64,000 nucleotides of DNA, taken from positions 5,637,572 through 5,701,571 of the forward strand of contig OX388325.1 in the NCBI GenBank assembly GCA_947579605.1, written 5' to 3'. The stretch is from Athripsodes cinereus (lineage: Eukaryota; Arthropoda; Insecta; Trichoptera; Leptoceridae). Positions within the stretch are counted from its first letter, which is position 1, and each line of letters opens with the position of its first letter. Below are positions 44,701 through 55,094 of the stretch, piece by piece. A program made the translations under genes and the position numbers. Below the pieces are notes generated by a model. The model ran no database searches. It saw only the letters and a program-made list of their open reading frames with translations, and was not told where the DNA came from.

Positions 44701-45330
44701 ACGTTCAGATATACTTTAAAAAAAGATGTTTTAAGTATCTAAGGATGTGGAAGGCGGTATATACATATACTACACCCAGTAGCGGTGAGCATTTTTTCAT
44801 GCGTTACCGATGAAAAACGAATACTGGTAAAAAAAACTTTCACCAGTATCATCCCAAACAAGAGTGGATGAATATCCTAGTGTCCGATCCACAGCAATTA
44901 AGACCCCACCTCCATCCCTTTTACCACTCAACATGAAATCCCTATCCTTGCGGTAAACTGTATATTCGTTTTGAAAAAGTTCGCTGTCAAATATGCCACA
45001 ATTTAGCCAAGCTTCCGTCAGAACAATTATATCATAACTATTTGCAAATAAGTTTGCTCTAAACTCCTCGATCTTAGTCTTCAAGCCCCGAAAATTCTGA
45101 GAGAATACTTTAGTGTGGTTCACCTTGTAGTATGATATAAATATTCCTTAAATAGAATATAAAATTATTGTAGGGCCCTATACTCATAGCAGTTGTAATA
45201 CTTAAAACAAACATATAAATTAAATCTCCACAAATGCATATTTCTCCTAATAATAATAACATCATCAAGCAAACGAACACAGGAAACAATACAACAAATG
45301 TGGCCAACACGGAACAGACCAGATACTTTA
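41722..45330 (-). mobile_element. Decayed Jockey/CR1-like LINE (family J)
   Basis: Minus-strand pieces in order from high to low coordinates: endonuclease N-terminus (45,123-44,797: SQNFRGLKTKIEEF, TEAWL), linker pieces (44,565-44,182 and 44,112-43,684, ending GVGPDGLAP), reverse transcriptase (43,294-43,028: NYRPILILSPISKIFE; 42,968-42,645: SGVPQGSSLGPLLF and FADDLKIY). A 3' untranslated region follows, whose end matches 7236-7640. Frameshifts, stops and an insertion at 43,334-43,634 inactivate it. No ORF1 was identified. The clade call rests on the reverse-transcriptase motifs only. Confidence 0.75.
43334..43634 (-). mobile_element. Family K LINE fragment inserted in the family J LINE
   Basis: About 300 bp nearly identical to 11,534-11,835, including GTGACAGGGCACAATGGAC and GCCTCCTGCAGCAAGGTG. 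It splits the family J reverse transcriptase between the GPDGLAP and GCFPCKWKMASIIPLH segments. CTAAT occurs at both borders, a possible short duplication. It is a 5'-truncated copy. Confidence 0.75.
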
Positions 45331-45654
45331 TTACTAAAATAATATTCGCAAAACATTCGCATATTTTTTTGCGAATGCGAATGCGAATGCGAATACTTTG
45401 AAATATGCGAATATTCGCGAATGCGAATATTCGTTACATCACTAATTTAGGTTCATAAATTATACAATTGATTATTATAATGATATAAATAAATATCAGA
45501 ATGGAAATACAAAATTTTCAAAAAATATATTTAAATAATATAGACAGAAATAATAGTAAATGCTCTTTTCTTAATTACAGTATTTTTGGATTGATGAGAA
45601 TTTGCAGGCAAACCCCTCAATGGGTGCGTCCAGCACGAAAGTGAACGTCAATCA

Positions 45655-45830
45655 ATAAAAAAAAAAAAATAAAGCTATATTGGCATCGATATATAATGTG
45701 TACATGTTTTTTGTTCCAATAAACTACCAAAAGGCGGGCTTATCGCATATGCGATTTCTTCCAGCCAACCCGTAAAAATAAAATAATAAATAAATAAAAA
45801 TAAAACAGTAGAAAAAACATATAGATAAAA
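45655..45830 (-). mobile_element. LINE 3' end with GCGATTTCTTCCA motif
   Basis: AAGGCGGGCTTATCGCATATGCGATTTCTTCCA, noted in pieces (GGCGGGCTTATCGC and GCGATTTCTTCCA), with AATAAATAAATAAA around. Same tail type as 30,956-31,140. The following DNA up to 46,140 includes an antisense GTTCCAAAGCCTCGCACC block that suits the same LINE. Confidence 0.5.
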
Positions 45831-46145
45831 GTATATAAAAACAAGATCCTAAAAAAAACTACATATGAAATATATAATAAAAACAAGATAAAATATAAAA
45901 AGCACACATACAACAAGAATAGGAAGGGAAGGGGAAAAGGAGAGGATCTGCTCGGCGTAATTATTACGCGAAAGTTTAAAAAAGTAAAAAAAAAGAAATC
46001 GAAAAATGTGTATGAAGACTAGAGACAATTAATTTGTTTTCCGAAATGAATATAATGTTGAAGAAGTACGAACCTTATGTGGGAGTCTGTTCCAAAGCCT
46101 CGCACCATGAACAGTAAATGAATCCGTATAAAAACTAGAATGATC

Positions 46146-46291
46146 AATTTTCAATTATTCGGTGACGATTTGGAGCATTCTCCGAAGAAATATTCAAATG
46201 AATGCCTTCGTTTCCCTTCCTAATACAGGTTATGAAAGTATTCATTCAAATACTTCTTCGGAGAATGCTCCGAATCGTCACTGAATGATTG
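46146..46291. repeat. Short inverted repeat
   Basis: ATTCGGTGACGATTTGGAGC and the following GAAGAAATATTCAAATGAAT block are mirrored at 46,233-46,291 around a loop of about 37 bp. A small fold-back MITE. Confidence 0.65.
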
Positions 46292-46619
46292 AAGGTTGAT
46301 TGACATTCGCATCCATACTATCTAGATGCTCTCATTTAACAAAAAATATTATCAGCTAATTCAATCATTTGATGTCTTGTATTTTTGTCATATTCAAAAG
46401 TATAAAAGAATGCTGGAGAAATTAGACTCTTTGCAGAACTTTTTCATTGATTTTTTGGAATGCGTGATGCCATCAACCATTACAGGACAGTCAGAAACAA
46501 GAATTGTCAAAATTTATTATGAAAATACATTCAATAGGTTTTCAGATATTATGTTCCTATAGAAAGATTACCTTGAACTTATCTCTTGGTATATATTATA
46601 TAAAGTGATAAAAAATATC

Positions 46620-47140
46620 CACCACAGCTAAAAGGTTGGTGCACTCTGCTATCTTAGTGCCAACACTTATGTATGCAAGTGAGACGTGGACATGGTTAAA
46701 GAAGGATGAAAGTGGCATAAATGCAGTGGAAACGAGATCTTTGAGAAGGATGTGTGGCAAGAGTCTGAGAGATCGTGTGCGTAACAGTGATATACGAAAG
46801 GAATGTGGAATGAAAGTTGGTGTAATAACAAAGATGAATGTAAATAAGTTAAGATGGTTTGGGCACGTGGAAAGAATGAATGAGGACAGAATGACTAAGA
46901 AGATATATTTGGCTGAGAGGAATGGTGCTCGGAGACGCGGACGTCCGAGGATTAAATGGCAAGATCATTTAAATCAAATCCTACAGGACGGTCACGTGTT
47001 GAGCACATTGAACAGGAGAGCATGCATGAGGAATTGTATGACAGTGACGGAAGCGAAAGATGTATGCAAGGATAGAAGGAAGTGGCGCTCGATCCTTTCT
47101 GCCTACCCCGCGAGGGAAGCGGCGTGATGGTATGTATGTA
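46620..47140 (+). mobile_element. RTE-like LINE 3' end (family L1a), open frame
   Basis: 163 codons remain open: MYASETWTWLKKDESGINAV, RDRVRNSDIRKECG, NKLRWFGHVERMNEDRMTK, RRRGRPRIKWQDHL, and a terminal block ending WRSILSAYPAREAA, followed by GGTATGTATGTATGTATG. It diverges in sequence from the copies at 9785 and 29,640, so it represents a second subfamily. Truncated, so not functional alone. Confidence 0.8.
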
Positions 47141-47587
47141 TGTATGATAAAAAATATAAATATATCTCCACATATTATTAAGTGTTTACAGTTTTTAAAG
47201 AGTAAAACGGATGAATGAGAAGAATGTACGATACTTAAATAATTGACTTAACTGTGGTACATGTTTGTGGATGACAGCTGAGCTATGAACGATTTATTTT
47301 TATTTGTAAAGCATATTTATAGTTGTTGTCTGTTATGCACTTTTACCAATAAATAAAATAAAAAACAATAATGTTTGATTATTAACCATAAAATACAATT
47401 TATCAAATAATATGAATGAGATCATCTCTATAACATGGAGTTTTGGTTTATTTTTCTTTGCCTTATTTTTTTATGTATCTAGGTATTAGGTGCCTTAATA
47501 AAACCTAAGTTTATGAAAAACATTGTAATTTAAATTGAAATAAAATAAATAAATGGGGTAGCCAGCAGATCAGATACACTATTATGT

Positions 47588-47774
47588 ATTTTTTTTTTTT
47601 TTTATAAAGATATATCTGGGTTTTGTTATAAACCCAAATACAACCTTATACACCTTTCACAGTAAGCTACTAAAAGCTTGTGTCGTGAAAGGGGAGTTTG
47701 CCGGCACTTGGTATCGAACCACGGACCCCTTGTTCACGAGGCCGAGACTCTACCTCCAGGCTACCGACGAACTC
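47588..47774 (-). mobile_element. tRNA-derived SINE, family 1 (copy 4)
   Basis: Poly-T at 47,588-47,602 (A tail on the minus strand), body as in the other copies, B box GGTTCGATACC (reverse complement near 47,712) and the head ending at GACGAACTC. Control boxes are intact. Confidence 0.85.
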
Positions 47775-47984
47775 GTTATCACAGTTAATAATAACAGATT
47801 TCTATCATAAATATTTTTTTGCACATAATATTTATAAAAAGATACGGTGCTGTCCTGTGTCACTGTCTTATCGTGTATATTACGTTATTGACCATCGGTA
47901 CATATTAACAAAAATTAAATTTTCATAAAAACAACGGTTAAAAAAAGATTATTGAAAAAAATCTGTTATTAAGGGATATATGGG

Positions 47985-48420
47985 GACCATGCCCTTTATT
48001 ATACCGGTCCTAAGCTCTGGAATAGTTTGTCTCTAGGCCTCAGGCGGGCCGCTGACTACGACGGTTTCAGGAGAGGCCTGAAGACATATTTGTTCTTGAA
48101 ATTTTGCACATAACACACTATATTGTTTTAAATTTTGACACTACATTATTTTGAATTTTTGACAAAGACTGAATGTCTGCTGAACAAAATTAAATTATTC
48201 TTTATTTTTTTATTTATTATGATTTTGTATTTTATTATTATGATTTTTATATATTTTATTTTAATAATATGATTTTTAATCTTTCTGACGACAATTTTTT
48301 AATTGGTATTATGTAGTTTTTTAGAAGCTGATGTTGATCCTAAATAATGTAAAGCGCCCTTGAAGTGATATTATCACAGTACGGCGCTATATAAATAGTC
48401 ATATTATTATTAACTGGGAT
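47985..48420 (+). mobile_element. LINE 3' end (CR1/L2-like) with structured tail
   Basis: Encodes, with interruptions, the terminal pattern YTGPKLWNSLSLGLR and FRRGLKTYLF. A T-rich untranslated part follows, then GTAAAGCGCCCTTGAAGTG and GGCGCTATATAAATAG with ATTATTATTA. The GCGCC…GGCGC stem before a microsatellite is typical of some CR1/L2-type tails. Confidence 0.65.
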
Positions 48421-48426
48421 ACTTAA

Positions 48427-49153
48427 GGCCCCCGTTTAGCAAAAACGGTAAAATTTTCTATTTTCAACAAATTTGATAGAAAAACTGCCAAATTATGTTG
48501 ACCCTTGCGAACATATTGATTTGATAAAATAAAAAATCAAATATTTATTACCAATATTAGTTTTTACTAAAAAATAAATAAATCGCAGACTGACCAGATT
48601 TATTTAGGTACTTACTCTTTTTTTTATCAAAATACAAATTATTTGTAAAATATATATATTTTTTTATTTATCCTATCAAGCATATAAATACTATAGATTT
48701 TAAAAAACTTTTTTTAGTATACCGAAAATTGAGTTCATGTGGTGATTTTTGGTTTCAAAATATGAGAAATTTATAAAAAAAAAAAAATTTTAAGTCGATC
48801 AATATCTATGAAAAAAACAAAAAAAAAAATTTTTTTTGTTCTATAATTGTAATAGGTATCTAAATATTCTCAATATTAAAATAAATATATGGATATTTGT
48901 AGGATTCTCGTGCATTGATGTACCAAACACACCCCCGAATTTGATTTTTAGAAATATGCTTTTTTATAAACGAATACTATGAAGCTAAAATAGAGTTTTT
49001 TTTTTTAATTTAAAGTTTGATATTGGTAATCAATATTTGTTTTCATATTTTATCAAATCAAAATGTTCGTAGGGTCAACAAGTTTTGAGAGTTTGTGTAC
49101 CAAACTTGTTGAAAATTGAATGTTTTATCGTTTTTGCTAAAGGGGCCCCTTAA
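48427..49153. mobile_element. MITE with GGCCCC(C/T)TTTAGCAAAAACG termini
   Basis: GTTTAGCAAAAACGGTAAAA near the left end is mirrored by CGTTTTTGCTAAAGGGGCCCC at the right. The arms continue imperfectly through TTTTCAACAA. TAA flanks both sides, which would fit a 3-bp PIF/Harbinger-type duplication. The interior has TTTT/AAAA-rich inverted stretches and no gene. Confidence 0.65.
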
Positions 49154-49479
49154 TAGACCTGGGTGCTGTGTGAAATATACATGTTGTATTTCTGTTCTGT
49201 TTTCATAAATTAATAAATCGTGCAATGATATAAATACAAATAGCTAGTTTAGTAAATAAATGATATAATTGGTAGAAAAAGTGTGTTATTCTTTATTTCC
49301 TATCTCAAATGAAATCTTAAGAGTGCATCGGATGGGGGACCCATATTATCACTTCATGCAGTAGTGAGTCTATTTACTTGTGGGAACTATGATGATCATT
49401 GCATATTTAAATTGATGCATGTGAATATATACACATTTTGACATTTCTTGAATAAACTGCTTATTATGACAAGCTTAGA

Positions 49480-49745
49480 AGAATCTTCTGAGATGGGGTT
49501 TGGCTGAGAACATAGTGTGTGACTGTGAAAAAGAGCAAAACACTGGGCACCTCCATTGGTTCCCAAACAGTGTCACTGGGAGTAATTTGTAGAGTAAACT
49601 CATCTGGGGGAGCTGCAAGAGAGGTTGTGGTTTTCTGAGAGGAATGGGAATAATCCAGCTTTCAAGAAGAAAGTTAATGGCTACTAGTCTTCTGTCGCAT
49701 TTTCTTGCACAGAGGTTTCCCATGGTTTTAATTTTTTTTTGTATT
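49480..49745 (+). mobile_element. LINE C-terminal relic
   Basis: Translation gives RWGLAENIVCDCEKEQNTGHLHWFP, quoted in parts: ENIVCDCEKEQNTGHL. This is the CxC…Q(T)…H tail seen in other LINEs. Downstream there is an open but unconserved stretch. The opposite-strand frame is a shadow. Confidence 0.5.
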
Positions 49746-49879
49746 CATACACAATGAGCAGTCCTGCCCCATTCCTACAGCTTAATCCCATCATCTATGT
49801 CATGTTGCGTTTCTAGATTTTTTTTTATATTTAAGTAATATTTTTTTTATATGTATATTTGTTTAAGTACCTACATATA

Positions 49880-50060
49880 TATAAAATCTCGTGTCACGGT
49901 GTTTTTTATCATAGTCCTCCAAAACGGCTGGACCGATTTTGATGAAATTTTGTGTGCTTATAGGGTAAATCTGAGAATTGGCCAACATCTATTTTTCATA
50001 TCCCTAAAAGTTAAGGGTGGTCCACTATGATTTTATATTTTTATTATTCACTGTGTCGGT
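49880..50060 (+). mobile_element. Helitron-like terminal segment
   Basis: TATATATATAAAATCTCGTG is followed by CCAAAACGGCTGGACCGATT, GATGAAATTTTGTGTGC, TCTGAGAATTGGCCAACATC and GTTAAGGGTGGTCCAC. This ordered set is, from memory, a widespread insect Helitron/HINE terminus. No Rep/helicase and no CTRR end could be assigned. Confidence 0.5.
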
Positions 50061-50079
50061 GTTTGGGTAGTAGAATTCC

Positions 50080-50285
50080 ATATCGAAATAAATAAAACAA
50101 GCGTTCTATTCTACTAATGATTTATTCGATGAGAGAGACATCTTTCGTCTTATAAGGACATTGTCAATCAATGTCCTTATAAGATGAAAGACAACTCTCT
50201 CATTGACAATGTCCTTATAAGACGAAAGACATCTCTCTCATCGAATAAATCATTAGTAGAACAAAACGCTTGTTTTATTTATTTT
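50080..50285. repeat. Inverted repeat of AAGACGAAAGA blocks
   Basis: GCGTTCTATTCTACTAATG at the left is matched by its inverse at about 50,250-50,270. Inside, three copies of TGTCCTTATAAGA with GAAAGAC…TCTCTCAT alternate in orientation, so several stem-loops are possible. Confidence 0.7.
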
Positions 50286-50664
50286 ATATTTTTATTGTTT
50301 TTCACAATATTTTTTATTTTTATTATTATATGGTGAGGAATTAAAAAATACATACAGTCCTAAATTTTCACTTCCATTACTTATTTATTATTATTTTTTT
50401 AGTTTTAATTAAATGGGTAAGTTGGCAGATATAACGCTTCTGCGATAAACTCGTCCATTGCCCAAATTTATTTGTCTGATTTAAATTGAATTGAATTTAC
50501 ATTAAAAAAAAACCTTCACTCTCCGCTTTGTACAAAGTTTCATCAACACTTTTGAATCTTATTTCAAAATGTATATACAAATATTGTAATATTTTCAGAG
50601 AAAAATGTATCTTTTCTATAAATGGAAAAAACACAATTGGTTTTAGTTATACTAAAAGATTTTT
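50286..50664. other. AT-rich DNA
   Basis: A fragment around 50,405-50,460 (CTTCTGCGATAAACTCGTCC) is an inverted relative of the LINE tail at 30,956. Otherwise nothing was recognised. Confidence 0.3.
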
Positions 50665-51234
50665 AATGAGCAGTGACCTGGTTTCCACTTATACAGTCAT
50701 TTAATGAGCAGTGACCTGGTTTCCACTTATACAGTCATTTAATGAGCAGTGACCTGGTTTCCACTTATACAGTCATTTAATGAGCAGTGACCTGGTTTCC
50801 ACTTATACAGTCATTTAATGAGCAGTGACCTGGTTTCCACTTATACAGTCATTTAATGAGCAGTGACCTGGTTTCCACTTATACAGTCATTTAATGAGCA
50901 GTGACCTGGTTTCCACTTATACAGTCATTTAATGAGCAGTGACCTGGTTTCCACTTATACAGTCATTTAATGAGCAGTGACCTGGTTTCCACTTATACAG
51001 TCATTTAATGAGCAGTGACCTGGTTTCCACTTATACAGTCATTTAATGAGCAGTGACCTGGTTTCCACTTATACAGTCATTTAATGAGCAGTGACCTGGT
51101 TTCCACTTATACAGTCATTTAATGAGCAGTGACCTGGTTTCCACTTATACAGTCATTTAATGAGCAGTGACCTGGTTTCCACTTATACAGTCATTTAATG
51201 AGCAGTGACCTGGTTTCCACTTATACAGTCATTT
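50665..51234. repeat. 38-bp minisatellite, 15 apparently identical copies
   Basis: Fifteen head-to-tail copies of a 38-bp unit (AATGAGCAGTGACCTGG, then TTTCCACTTATACAGTCATTT). I found no difference between copies by eye. There are no unique spacers, so it is not a CRISPR array. It abuts, within a few bases, the start of homology to the zinc-finger upstream flank at 51,241. Lack of divergence indicates very recent expansion or ongoing homogenisation. Confidence 0.95.
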
Positions 51235-51240
51235 AATAAA

Positions 51241-51976
51241 GTAATTATCGATTTGGCTTTCCTTTTTTTTGGAAAATTATTACTACCAATATAAGAAAAA
51301 ATTGCTTTTATCTGTAGGTATATCTACCGTTATGCACAAGCAGTGAGCGTACGTAACGATATAGAATTTTTGATAAAGAATTACAGATTTTTTTTTATAG
51401 TTGTATATAAAATATGGAAGGCTTGTCTTTGACACACTATAAACTAACTCTGTTTATTTCAATGTATAGTCAAGTTGTGTCGTCAGATCTTTTCAAATCA
51501 AAGATGAAACAAATACCAATATTTTAAAATCTTTTCATGTTAGTAAGTAATTCTACGTTAAAACTAATGAAAGCACAATCAGTATAATATTAATCAAGAG
51601 TTAGAAGCAGAAGCACTGGAATAGAAAAGAATTAATTTCCATAAGAAAGAAACTTTGTAATCTCCTCACCTCAGACTGTTCATGCTGCAAAAAACTCTCC
51701 TTCAAACATTATTAACTCGCTATCATCAAGAAAGCTCCCTATTCAGTAAAAGACAAAGATTCTTTTTAGTTTAAGATAACAATGCTCGGGAACTATAATA
51801 TTTTGTGAGCATGTTTCCCTTAAATAAATGCTGCATATTTTTTACTTCCACTATTTGAAAAAAAAATTAAAACGAAATAAAGATCATTATAAATTATAAA
51901 ACAATTCGGTGTGCGTCTTTTTGGCGGCAAGAGTAACCATCTCGGTTGTTTCTCAGTTTTGGTATGAAAACAGATA
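51241..51976 (-). other. Diverged upstream flank of a zinc-finger unit (unit 0)
   Basis: Homologous to 58,585-59,241 and 62,346-63,004, the DNA upstream of the 12-finger genes (shared words TCTTTGACTCA/TTTGACACA, TTTCAGATCAAAGATGAAAC, GCTCGGGAACTATAAT). The part nearest the missing coding region is most diverged. The coding part expected below 51,240 is absent, replaced by the 38-bp minisatellite. Confidence 0.8.
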
Positions 51977-52058
51977 TATATATATAATGAGTTACAATCC
52001 ACTGGATTGGTCTGCAACGAGTTTGGTTTTTCTTCTCCATTCGTCTCTATTCTCAGCC
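51977..52058 (-). mobile_element. Family M LINE, 3' end (left part)
   Basis: The minus strand reads GAGAATAGAGACGAATGGAG…GGATTGTAACTCATTATAT with a TA-rich tail. Its upstream continuation is at 55,095-55,481. The two halves are separated by the long-TIR element 52,059-55,094. Confidence 0.8.
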
Positions 52059-52841
52059 GGGTAATTCCATACCTAGCGGTCCAGAAATAAATAAAATGGT
52101 TGCTCGACCATCTCAGAAAAAATTGATTTTTTTTGTGCTATCACCCCAACATGTTGGTAGTTCAAAATGATAATTATTTTAATTTTATTGGTTTTGGTTT
52201 TTGTGTGGCGGCCATATTTGTTTTACAAGGCGGAGACATTTTCGCAGTTTAAAGGGTTTGCGAAAACTTGAATATCTCAGGTCCTATTTATTTTATCAAC
52301 ATAAAACTAAAAGTAATTTGTTAATAAGAATATAAGCTTTAAGGTTGTAATAAAACATTTTCACCTAAATATAATTCTAAGGGATGAAATTTCAGTCTAC
52401 ATTCTTAACTCTTTATTGCAAAAACTCCCATTTTCACGGAAAGATTTTGGACGAAGGGAAAGAGTCCACTAATCAAAACTTTTTTGACAAACAACTAGGT
52501 ACTAGTTGTGTTGATAAACAAAATTTCAAGTCTCAGACTTGACCCCCCTTTTCACAAAAAAAAATCAAAATTTGGAAATTCTCAAAATTTTCCATTTTCC
52601 GAGCTCAATATCTCTGGTGGGGGACTAGGTAAAAATTTGAAATGTCACCCCATAATAGACCTGTACCATAGTATTATGTGGCAAAAATTTGGAGTTTGAG
52701 ATTTTACTACGAGCAGAGATATGGCGATCACAAAATGTCCAAAAATTAGTACTTCAACGGGCATACCGCATCGGCATATATAGAATATAAAATTGTTTAC
52801 TAATAGTAAATCAATGTATATTAGATAATATTTACAAAATA

Positions 52842-53206
52842 GAAATCTAATGAGTGCTACAGACGCATGCTGAAGATTCATTGGTCGGAACACGTCGAAA
52901 ACGTAGATTTGTTAACCAGGGTAGGTGAAAAAAGGCAACTCCTTAAGAATCAGCCAACAACGAGCTAACTGGCCACAACATCAGGCACCCAGGACTGCTC
53001 ATCGCTATCGTGGAAGGTAGGACCGAAGGCACAAATGGCAGAGGCCGGCCGAGAGACGCGTATATAGACCAACTTAAGAGGGACATGAACTGTTGCTCAT
53101 ACGTAGAGCTGAAAAAACTGGCTGAGAATAGGGAGGAATGGAGAAGAAAATCCAAACTCGTTGCAGACCAATCCAATGGATTGTAACTCATTATGTGGAA
53201 ATCTAA
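52842..53206 (+). mobile_element. Family M LINE copy inside the long-TIR element
   Basis: 347 bp (52,851-53,197) with C-terminal LINE peptides RRMLKIHWSEHVEN-like and RVGEKRQLLK, frameshifted and stopped. It ends at GGATTGTAACTCATTATGTG and is bracketed by a perfect 9-bp duplication GAAATCTAA (52,842-52,850 and 53,198-53,206). The uninterrupted right arm shows the empty site. Same LINE family as the host element outside. Confidence 0.88.
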
Positions 53207-53441
53207 GTAGTATAATACCATGTTATATAATTAAATATCTTTATTTTGTGTGGGGGGCGGGGTACTAAAACTCAGGGAGAACTAGCAGTCTGAATCATAT
53301 TTTAACCTGTTGGATCTTGTTTGAGCAGGCACAGTCTTTTATTAGCATGAACGCTGTGTACTCTCCCAGCCTAGGTTAGTTTTCTGTTAGCAGCCAAAGA
53401 CGAAGGTTGTCTTTGTACTATTTGTGTCATAGTTTTGAAAC

Positions 53442-54033
53442 ATGGAATGTGAAGAAGGCAGAAATCTTTTGAGTTATAAACAGTGCTATTGTTACCATGA
53501 AGTCAAGTATTTTGTTAAGTACAACCATCTGTTTGAAAATTCTTGTTGTGACCCACTAAAGATCCATAAAAAACTATAATTAAAGGTCTCAGAGAAATCA
53601 AAGTTTAACATTTACCTAAGAAAAAAATCACTTGATTAATCTTATTCCTCGAAAATCTTTATGTGCTACCTGCTATAATCGACTTTTTGTAATAAGAGAT
53701 AATGGCATCAATAATGACTTGAGGCAAGTACATAGGTGATTTTATTCCTCTGACGACTGTGATGACATACTTGTGTCAAAAACTGCCTCATTATACCTCC
53801 AGAAAGAAGACATAGTTGCATGCATATATGAAGAGCAATGGTACCTTGGAGTTATTGAGGAAATAAGCATCGAAAACAATGACCTGAAAGTTCACTTTTA
53901 TGAGCTAGCTAGGCCACGAACCTCGTTCAAAGTTTCAAGAGGTGACAAGACCTGGGTACCTATGGTACGAATTTACAACTGTGACTGGCCGCTTTCACAC
54001 TATCACCCCTCAATTGTGCGAGGCGATCTCTAA
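53442..54033 (+). pseudogene. Decayed gene inside the long-TIR element (Cys-rich plus Tudor-like)
   Basis: Unrecognised. Three pieces can be read. 53,442-53,579 (45 codons from an ATG) has CYCYHEVKYFVKYNH and SCCDPLKIHKK. 53,641-53,733 has IPRKSLCATCYNRL and ends at a TGA. The same frame resumes at about 53,737 and runs to 54,033: FYSSDDCDDILVSK, then EDIVACIYEEQWYLGVIEEI, then HFYELARPRTSF and TWVPMVRIY. The last part resembles a small Tudor/SH3-like barrel (V-A-x-Y…W-x-G-x-V…V-x-F), by impression only. The CxxC pairs could bind zinc. At least one frameshift and one stop break it; the final piece opens on GTG, not ATG. It may be cargo or the remnant of an element protein. Confidence 0.5.
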
Positions 54034-55094
54034 GCTCTTTGTTGTACACCAAAATTGTATTAGCTAGCAGAAAGAAGTTTGTTTTTAAATTAATGTGTGT
54101 ATAACAGTAAGCCTTGAGACTTCACGTTATTTTGTGTAAAATTTCTTTTTTGCCAAGAACCATGTCACACATTAATCGACTTAAATACGTTATATTCACC
54201 CACTGAATTGTGCATTATTTTGATTCAGGCTACCAGTTCTCCCAGAATTTTAACCCCCCCACCCCCACAAACAATCGAGATGTTTAATTATATAACATGG
54301 TATTTTACTATTTGGAATTGTATTTTGTAAATATTATCTAATATACATTGATTTACTATTAGTAAACAATTTTATATTCTATATATGCCGATGCGGTATG
54401 CCCGTTGAAGTACTAATTTTTGGACATTTTGTGATCGCCATATCTCTGCTCATAGTAAAATCTCAAACTCCAAATTTTTACCACATAATACTATGGTACA
54501 GGTCTATTATGGGGTGACATTTCAAATTTTTACCTAGTCCCCCACCAGAGATATTGAGCTCGGAAAATGGAAAATTTTGAGAATTTCCAAATTTTGAAAT
54601 TTTTTTGTGAAAAGGGGGGTCAAGTCTGAGACTTGAAATTTTGTTTATCAACACAACTAGTACCTAGTTGTTTGTCAAAAAAGTGTTGATGAGTGGACTC
54701 TTTCCCTTCGTCCAAAATCTTTCCGTGAAAATGGGAGTTTTTGCAAAAAAGAGTTAAGAATGTAGACTGAAATTTCATCCCTTAGAATTATATTTAGGTG
54801 AAAATGTTTTATTACAACCTTAAAGCTTATATTCTTATTAACAAATTACTTTTAGTTTTATGTTGATAAAATAAATAGGACCTGAGATATTCAAGTTTTC
54901 GCAAACCCTTTAAACTGCGAAAATGTCTCCGCCTTGTAAAACAAATATGGCCGCCACACAAAAACCAAAACCAATAAAATTAAAATAATTATCATTTTGA
55001 ACTACCAACATGTTGGGGTGATAGCACAAAAAAAATCATTTTTTTCTGAGATGGTCGAGCAACCAGTGCTGGACCAGGTGATTTGGACTTACCC

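Larger units (their letters stand above)
41496..45444. mobile_element. hAT-type element expanded by nested LINEs
   Basis: Termini TAGTGATGTAACGAAT and ATTCGTTACATCACTA are perfect 16-bp inverted repeats. Subterminal GCGAATGCGAATGCGAAT arrays lie at both ends. ATTTAGGT is a perfect 8-bp TSD at 41,488-41,495 and 45,445-45,452. Without the LINE insertion (about 41,722-45,330) the original element would be only about 330 bp. It shares the AAACTCCTCGGTTTTC block with the MITE at 36,293. Confidence 0.88.
52059..55094. mobile_element. 3.04-kb long-TIR element
   Basis: Ends GGGTAATTCCATACC and GGACTTACCC begin inverted arms. From 52,097 and 55,065 inward the arms are near-perfect for about 745 bp; homology then continues beyond a LINE insertion in the left arm, to about 53,310 and 54,225. 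AGCC flanks both sides (52,055-52,058 and 55,095-55,098), a candidate 4-bp TSD. It interrupts a LINE reading across both flanks. The centre holds a decayed protein-coding segment. Superfamily unknown. Confidence 0.85.

Noticed and set aside
49880..50060. Complete Helitron
   Set aside because: Only a terminal-like segment is recognisable; no Rep/helicase gene and no CTRR end with hairpin could be placed.
50665..51234. CRISPR-like array
   Set aside because: Units are contiguous and identical with no variable spacers, and the DNA is eukaryotic. It is a minisatellite.
53773..54033. Independent small Tudor-like gene
   Set aside because: It opens on GTG, continues in frame from decayed upstream coding DNA, and sits in a transposon; called a pseudogene piece instead.
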